A stretch of DNA of 64,000 nucleotides from Pseudocercospora fijiensis CIRAD86 (Eukaryota; Ascomycota; Dothideomycetes; Mycosphaerellales; Mycosphaerellaceae). Positions 58,721 to 64,000 of this stretch are shown here, piece by piece; positions within the stretch are counted from its first letter, which is position 1, and every line of letters begins with the position of its first letter. Under the pieces are notes generated by a model that was given only the letters and a program-made list of their open reading frames with translations, ran no database searches and was not told the origin of the DNA. A program made the position numbers and the translations under genes. The DNA is taken from the NCBI RefSeq assembly GCF_000340215.1, contig NW_006921544.1, positions 960,599 through 1,024,598 of the forward strand. The letters run 5' to 3'.

Positions 58721-59479
58721 TATCTAAATTAATAGTCGTAGGATTACGGTTACCTCCGCCTTACCTATTTATAATATAGAGTATATATCCGAGTCCGAAG
58801 GAACCTATAGGCTCCGCGACTATAGCGATATTCTTATATAGAGGTACTAGAGCTAGTCTAAAGTTAGGGGTATTAGGAATATTAGTAGATACTATATAGA
58901 GGCTATTTTCTAGAAGGAGATAGCTCGTACTAGTAATATAGATATAAGGATAGAGGCGGCGGTCGCTTTCGCTTTAGTATTACTATTATTAGCATCCTAT
59001 ATAAAGATAGCGTTCTAAAAGTAAATAGAGGGCGAGGTAGCCGCGAGCTAGTTATATCTTAGGACTGTATTTTAGTATTAGAAGACTTCTATCTAGAAGA
59101 TCTAGTTAATCCTTCGTTCTACTAAAGGATTATCTTTAATAAGGACGAAGAGCCGATACCCTTTAGGGAGCGTTATCCTATTATCGTTAAGGAGCCTTAT
59201 ATTTAGCGTAGATATATCGAGGGGCTAGAGCTCTAGAAGTTATAAGATATACGTAGAGATTAAGGTTTAGCTACGCGCTATAGTTAACGAGAGCTCGAAG
59301 TAGTCTCGAAGCGCCGCTAGTACGGATATCTATATAGATTTTTCCTCTCGTCTCTTTTACTCTAGCCCTAGCTATAGCTTAGATAAGTTAGTAATAGGGA
59401 CATTGCCCTAGCTACTATTATCTATAGCTAGAATCTACATTTTTCTAAGCCCTTCTTATTAGCGGAGAGGGTATCTCTT
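58721..59479. other. Unassigned sequence
   Basis: May contain the protease or Gag of the preceding Gypsy fragment on the minus strand. The plus strand at 59,080-59,320 reads as a charged Glu/Arg-rich segment of unknown meaning. Confidence 0.35.
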
Positions 59480-60740
59480 TTCCGCTTTAGATACTCGTTT
59501 TTGTAACGCGTTAGCTTAGTTATATAATAGCTACGTAACTTCTTAGTAGGAGAAGGATTTTTATACTATATTTTAGACTATAGAATAGAATAAGAAGGCA
59601 ATTAAAAAAAAGCAAGATTAAACTACTAGCAAAGCAGTATTACGTAAGTAATCTACTACGCTATACGTAATAGTTAGAAGCCTGGAAATCCGTAGTATTA
59701 GAGACTTCTATAGTAGGAAATAACAATCGGCAGTCTTAATAGCACTAAAATAACTACTATTTAATTAAGCTTCTATAAGCGTCTATAAGATTAGTATGTC
59801 TTTAATAATAGCTCTCTTATTAGCTAGTCGCCTTAGCGGTACTAAATATATTACCCTTCGAGGACTAAACGACTAGGACCGCTAGTTTAAGCAGACTAAA
59901 ATATATCTAACTAGGTACGAGACTTAGATATATACTAATCCTTATTCGAATAAACTAGTAGAACTAGTATAACTAGTAGACCCTATACTAGATACGGCTC
60001 GTATACTAAGTAACCCTATATATTAATAAGGGGTTAAGATAGCTATAGACATCTTCGGAGTCTAGTTAGCGGAGTTTAATCGATTTAGGTTAGTACGAAG
60101 TAAGTCCGTCGAATACCTAGCTACAACTATAGACGTACGCTATTACTTAGAGATTACCGATAACGATAATATAATAGTACTAATACTGCGTATTATTCCT
60201 ATATACTTAAGGGACAAGCTTGCTCTAAACACTTAATAGTAAAGAGCTATAGTTAGCAAAGAACTAGCTCGACTAATAGGATTACGATAAGTTAAGGATC
60301 TAGAATAGTAGTATAAGGAGTAGCTTAATCTATATATTCTTAAGAAGATAAGACGTATATAATACTTAGAGCTAGACAATATAGTTATCTATCTCTATAT
60401 AGTAGTTACGAATATAGATAAAACGTATAGGAAGGGACTTTATACAATATATTAGGCCTTACCTAATACTAATTACTTCCTCTACCTAATTAGTATAGTA
60501 CGGGACTATACTCGTAATATAATAGGTACTTCTACTAAGAAGGGGTTATTATTTAGCATTATCTACGAAGAAATAGGTAAAGCTAGTACTAATGCCGCTC
60601 TATAAGCTACTAGTAAAAATAATAGTAAAAAGCCTAATCGGCCCTAGTTATAATAAGGTCGTTGCTCTCGGAATAGCATCCTTTACTATTATAGTAGTTA
60701 GTAGCAAGGCCCTATAGATTAAACTAAGGGAGTGCTTATA
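59480..60740 (+). pseudogene. Copia-type Gag, plus-strand copy
   Basis: Inverted partner of 20,770-21,900. Motifs on the + strand: KYITLRGLND, YLTRYETQIYTNPYSNK (59,895-59,950), PILDTARIL (59,980-60,005), YQQGVKIAIDIFG (60,020-60,060), LAEFNRFRLVRSKSVEYLA (60,065-60,120), YYLEITDNDN, IPIYLRDKLALNT (60,195-60,230), and YKEQLNLYILKKIRRIQYLEL (60,315-60,375). A Lys/Asn/Gln-rich tail lies at 60,600-60,660. The protein family is named only from linkage to the Copia integrase downstream. It lacks the UBN2-type motifs of the other Copia family, so two Copia families are represented in the window. Confidence 0.7.
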
Positions 60741-61870
60741 CATCCCTAACTTCTATACTAATATCGTAGGAGGTACTCTCTTTTTCTAGCGAGGGTTCAA
60801 GTACTAAGAAATCAATAATACCCTATATAGCCTATAGTATAAACTGTTAGTTAAGTTTGTTAGGCTAAACTATAGAATGCCCTGCTTTAACATTGTTAGC
60901 AAAGTAGATAAAACACTACTACTAACTAAGTAGCTATTCGATTTAGATAATAAGCCGCTTAAGTACCTATTCTAACTTTCCCTATTATTATATATAATAG
61001 CTCGTCGCTCCGTACGTCTACTACTACTAAGAAAGCTTACACTTAAGCAAATATATAAAGTATTTAGACGTCTAGATACTAAGAGAGTAGAAGAGCTAGT
61101 TAATAGGATTTATAGAATAAAAAGGGATTATATATATATTAATAAGGTTCTAAGAACACTACTTTGTCCTATATATATATAAGTAAAGAGTAAGAAGCTT
61201 GTTTCTAGGAGACTAAGGCACTATAATATATCGATACTAACTCTATATAAAGACATTGTAGCCGATTTAATATAACTAGATATAGTCTATAATAGCGACT
61301 GGTATATCTTTTACGTATACAACCTAAATACTAGACTTTACTTCATATAGACAATTAGTAATCGCTAGGAGTTAACTCTTCTTTAGTGCCAGAACTAGTT
61401 AGCTATATTCGTACGTAGTATTAGAAGAGATATTATCTGTTTATTATCTAATAATAAAGGAGGCATTTTAGGCCTTCGGTTTCGATCCTACTTACGTAAT
61501 AACTATACTATATAGAGGCTAACAGCCCTATATATATTAGAACAGGACCTAGCTAAGCGAGTAGGCTATACTATTATTAAGGTAGCTCGAGCCTTAATAA
61601 TATATACTAGATTTCTATATAGCTTATAGCTAGAAGTAGTTTATATAGCAACCTTCCTAGCTAATAGGCTACTAAGATTACGCACTACCGACCTACTTAT
61701 GCGTACACTATACGAGATTAGTACTAAATATAGACCTAATATAGCTTATATCTACTAATTTAGAGTAAGGGCATATCTAGTAATCTACGGTAGAGAGACA
61801 CCTCTACTAGTAAAAATCGGGCTTAGGGCTAGTATAAAAAGTCACTAAATTTAAGTAATTAGTATAGTTC
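60741..61870 (+). pseudogene. Copia integrase
   Basis: The + strand shows a degraded protease region (60,760-60,960), the pre-integrase motif DTKRVEELVNRI (61,075-61,110) and the integrase core. First catalytic Asp 61,279-61,281 (LDIVYNSDWYIFYVY); second Asp position 61,450 reads Asn (LLSNNKGGILG, norm SDNEGG), 57 codons on, a RIP-type change. The third position, in the EQDLAKRVG context near 61,540 (norm EQNG-AER), has Lys for Glu. RQELTL and LRTTDLLMRTLYEISTKYRPN (61,675-61,740), then RAYLVIYGRETPLL (61,765-61,808), match Ty1/Copia integrase C-termini. Integrase before RT is the Copia order. RT is missing: the satellite array begins about 100 bp later. Confidence 0.8.
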
Positions 61871-61964
61871 TAGAAGGGTTATAGGTCCTAAACGACGGCT
61901 AGAATAGTCTAGTTCTTAATAGGGCCTCGCTAGGTCGTCGTCGCTATTATTTGTTTTCGGGTTT

Positions 61965-63235
61965 CTCGGGCTAGGGCTACTAAGCGTTAAACTTGCCTAT
62001 AAGTATTTGTAATAAATTAATAAAAATACTAAGACGACTTCTACGTATTATACTTAATATAATAGGCCTAGAACTACGACTTAGAAGTAGTATACTAGTA
62101 GTAATAAGGGTTATAAGTGACCTACTACTATATAGGGTAGCTAAGCGTAACGCTCGGGCTGCTAAGCGTTATACTTGCCTAGAAGTATTTTTAATAAATT
62201 AATAAAAATACTAGGACGACTTCTACGTATTATACTCGATATATTAGGCCTAGAACTACGACCTAGAAGTAGTATACTAGTAGTAATAAGGGTTATAAGG
62301 GTCCTACTACTATATAGGGCTGTAAAGCGTTATACTTGCCTAGAAGTATTTTTAATAAATTAACAAAAATACTAGGACGCTTTCTACGTATTATACTCGA
62401 TATATTAGGCCTATAACTACGACTTAGAAGTAATATACTAGTATCGATAAGGTTTATAAGTGTCCTACTACTATATAGGGCTGTAAAGCGTTTTACTTAC
62501 CTAGAAGTAGTTTTAATAAATTAACAAAAATACTTGAAAGCTTTCTACGTATTATACTCGATATATTAGGCCTAGAACTACGACCTAGAAGTAGTATAAT
62601 AGTAGTAGTAAGGGTTATAAGGGCCCTACTACTATATAGGGTAGCTAAGCGTTACACTCGGGCTACTAAGCGTTATACTTGCCTAGAAGTATTTTTAATA
62701 ATTAATAAAAATACTAGGACACTTTCTACGTTTTATAGTCGATATATTAGGCCTAGAACTACGACTTAGAAGTATTATACTAGTGGTGATAAGGAGTGGA
62801 AGTGTCCTACTAATTTCTAGGGCTACTAAGCGTAACACTCGAGCTGCTAAGTGTTACACTTACGTAGGAGTATTATTAATAAATTAACCAAAATACTAGG
62901 ACGGCTTCTACGGATTGTACTAGATATATTAGGCCTCTAGTTGCAGAATACACGTATTATACCAGTAGTAATAAGGGTTATAAGTGTCCTACTACTATAT
63001 AGGGTTGCTAAGCGTTATACTTGCCTATAAGTATTTTTAATAAATTCATAAAAATACTAGGACGACTTCTACGTATTATACTCGATATATTAAGCCTAGA
63101 ACTTCGACTTTGAAGTAGTATACTAGTAGTAATAAGGGTTATAAGTACCCGACTACTATATAGGGCTACTAAGCGTTATAATTTCCTAGTAGCTTTTCTA
63201 GTAAATAAATAAAAATACTAGGACGACTTCTACGT
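61965..63235 (+). repeat. Satellite array with 161-bp and ~182-bp monomers (8 units)
   Basis: Anchoring on the word gcgttayactt, the units begin at 61,984, 62,166, 62,327, 62,488, 62,670, 62,851, 63,012 and 63,173, giving spacings of 182, 161, 161, 182, 181, 161 and 161. The long form carries about 21 extra bases (a partial duplication of the ctaagcgttacac/ctcggg segment). Each unit contains the conserved words aaaatactaggacgacttctacg, tagtaataaggg and cctactactatatagg-like segments. Two short open frames of about 60 codons inside it repeat the same peptide and are by-products of periodicity. Confidence 0.92.
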
Positions 63236-64000
63236 AAAGGTATAGTTATATAGAAATTCTATAGAATATAGAATAATACTTACTCCTAAGACCTAAGTAC
63301 TATAATCTATACGTAGTAAAGTTAAACATTTTTAACCTTGTATTACTAATTGTTAGTATACTAGGAATAGCAAAAAGATCTAGTAGGGATTATAGTATAG
63401 CAATATAGGATTACTAGAATAAACTAGGATATATAGTAAATTATTTATAGATCTTTATCTAGAAAAGTATTCTAGTAGAACTAAGTAATATAAAAGCGGT
63501 AGTAGCGTAGCATTTGCTTAGTATCTATAAGGCTTAGACTTTGCTCGTACTCCTCTAAATACGTACTACTCGCTAGAAACAATATAGTACTAGAAACGGT
63601 TTAGTATATCTTTAAGATATTTCGTATTATAAGTATGATTTGTATTAGTTATCTAATATAGCAACCTAGTAGATTTAGGAAATATCTAGAGTAAGAGTTT
63701 ATATATTAATAAAAAATAGGGTACTAAATAGCTTAGAGCTATATAGAAGATACTACAAGTATAGTAGGATACTAGGGTTGAAATCTAACTTAGATTGTAG
63801 TATAGAAAACTAATCTTTATTTTACTTTTCTTCTATTTAGATTTATTAATATATTAATAACAAGGACTAGCTTATATATAGGAATAAGATTAATCCTAAG
63901 CGATAGAAAGTATTATTAAGCAAAAGTATAACTAATATATATTTTCAATACTAGCTTAGATAAAGATAGACTTCCTCGGTAAGATAAGGTATTTATATAG
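63236..64000. other. Unassigned AT-rich sequence at the right edge
   Basis: No domain recognised with confidence. The + strand at 63,490-63,790 reads smoothly and might be Copia RT or RNase H interrupted by the satellite, but I cannot match it to motifs. Confidence 0.3.

Larger units (their letters stand above)
1..64000. other. Window-wide RIP signature (CpA/TpG converted to TpA)
   Basis: Seen: CA and TG are close to absent on both strands while TA, TAG and CTA are everywhere and CG is common. By hand count 8,521-9,060 holds 4 CA and 2 TG, where about 34 of each would be expected at equal base use. Known: repeat-induced point mutation of filamentous ascomycetes deaminates methylated C in duplicated DNA, mostly at CpA. 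Consequences seen here: Gln and Trp codons read as TAG/TAA, start ATGs are lost, and catalytic Asp codons that follow a T become Asn (for example the aspartate of RT boxes). The longest stop-free reading frames are under 100 codons. Short patches keep more CA/TG (1-200, 15,411-15,500, 49,060-49,640). Confidence 0.95.

Noticed and set aside
61993..62363. Two overlapping plus-strand frames of 62-69 codons
   Set aside because: They encode nearly the same peptide because they sit in consecutive satellite monomers; no motif, and other monomers break the frame.
1..64000. Host protein-coding or tRNA/rRNA genes
   Set aside because: No intact frame over 100 codons, no intron-bearing gene structure, and no tRNA cloverleaf or rRNA motif was recognised on either strand.

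Overview
The window looks like a block of repeat-rich heterochromatin from a filamentous ascomycete (Pezizomycotina). It is made almost entirely of dead transposable elements that carry the signature of repeat-induced point mutation (RIP). CpA and TpG dinucleotides are nearly absent while TpA is in large excess and CpG survives. In 8,521-9,060, for example, I count only 4 CA and 2 TG. Nearly every CAG/CAA (Gln) and TGG (Trp) codon has therefore become TAG or TAA, ATG has become ATA, and no element keeps an intact reading frame. I found no host gene, tRNA or rRNA. The element families (Ty3/Gypsy, Ty1/Copia, pogo/Fot1, DIRS-type) are recognised from remembered protein motifs read through the RIP stops; no search was run.

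Layout. 1-6,935: + strand Ty3/Gypsy gag-pol relic, cut off at the window edge. 7,681-11,488: long + strand coding relic that I cannot assign. 11,521-13,961: unassigned sequence with two simple-sequence tracts. 13,962-20,744: a complete Ty3/Gypsy chromovirus with matched 187-bp LTRs, gag, pol, chromodomain and polypurine tract. 20,770-21,900: Copia gag, minus strand. 24,335-31,320: a + strand Copia element broken up by a pogo/Fot1 transposon, a 25-bp satellite array and other sequence. 31,850-34,230: minus-strand tyrosine-recombinase (DIRS-type) retrotransposon. 34,560-37,390: minus-strand pogo/Fot1 transposon. 40,100-40,740: Copia RNase H tail, abutting a 2-kb array of the same 25-bp satellite (40,765-42,790). 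42,791-49,640: second, unrelated chromovirus, minus strand. 49,611-51,970: Copia leader, gag and protease, minus strand. 52,389-56,728: second DIRS-type element, + strand, bounded by 60-bp direct repeats. 57,010-57,430: Copia gag piece. 58,370-58,720: Gypsy pol piece. 59,480-61,870: Copia gag and integrase. 61,965-63,235: satellite array with two monomer lengths (161 and about 182 bp). The remainder is unassigned.

The genes do not work together as a pathway. The structure is nested and inverted insertions of at least four transposon classes, plus satellites, all silenced by mutation. The points most worth following are two DIRS-type tyrosine-recombinase retrotransposons, an unidentified element of roughly 3.8 kb, a satellite family that invaded two Copia copies, the two-length 161/182-bp satellite, and a flanking-base bias in the CpA sites that survived RIP. 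One caution applies throughout: once TAG and TAA are allowed as former Gln/Trp codons every frame looks open, so coding calls rest on family motifs, not on openness.
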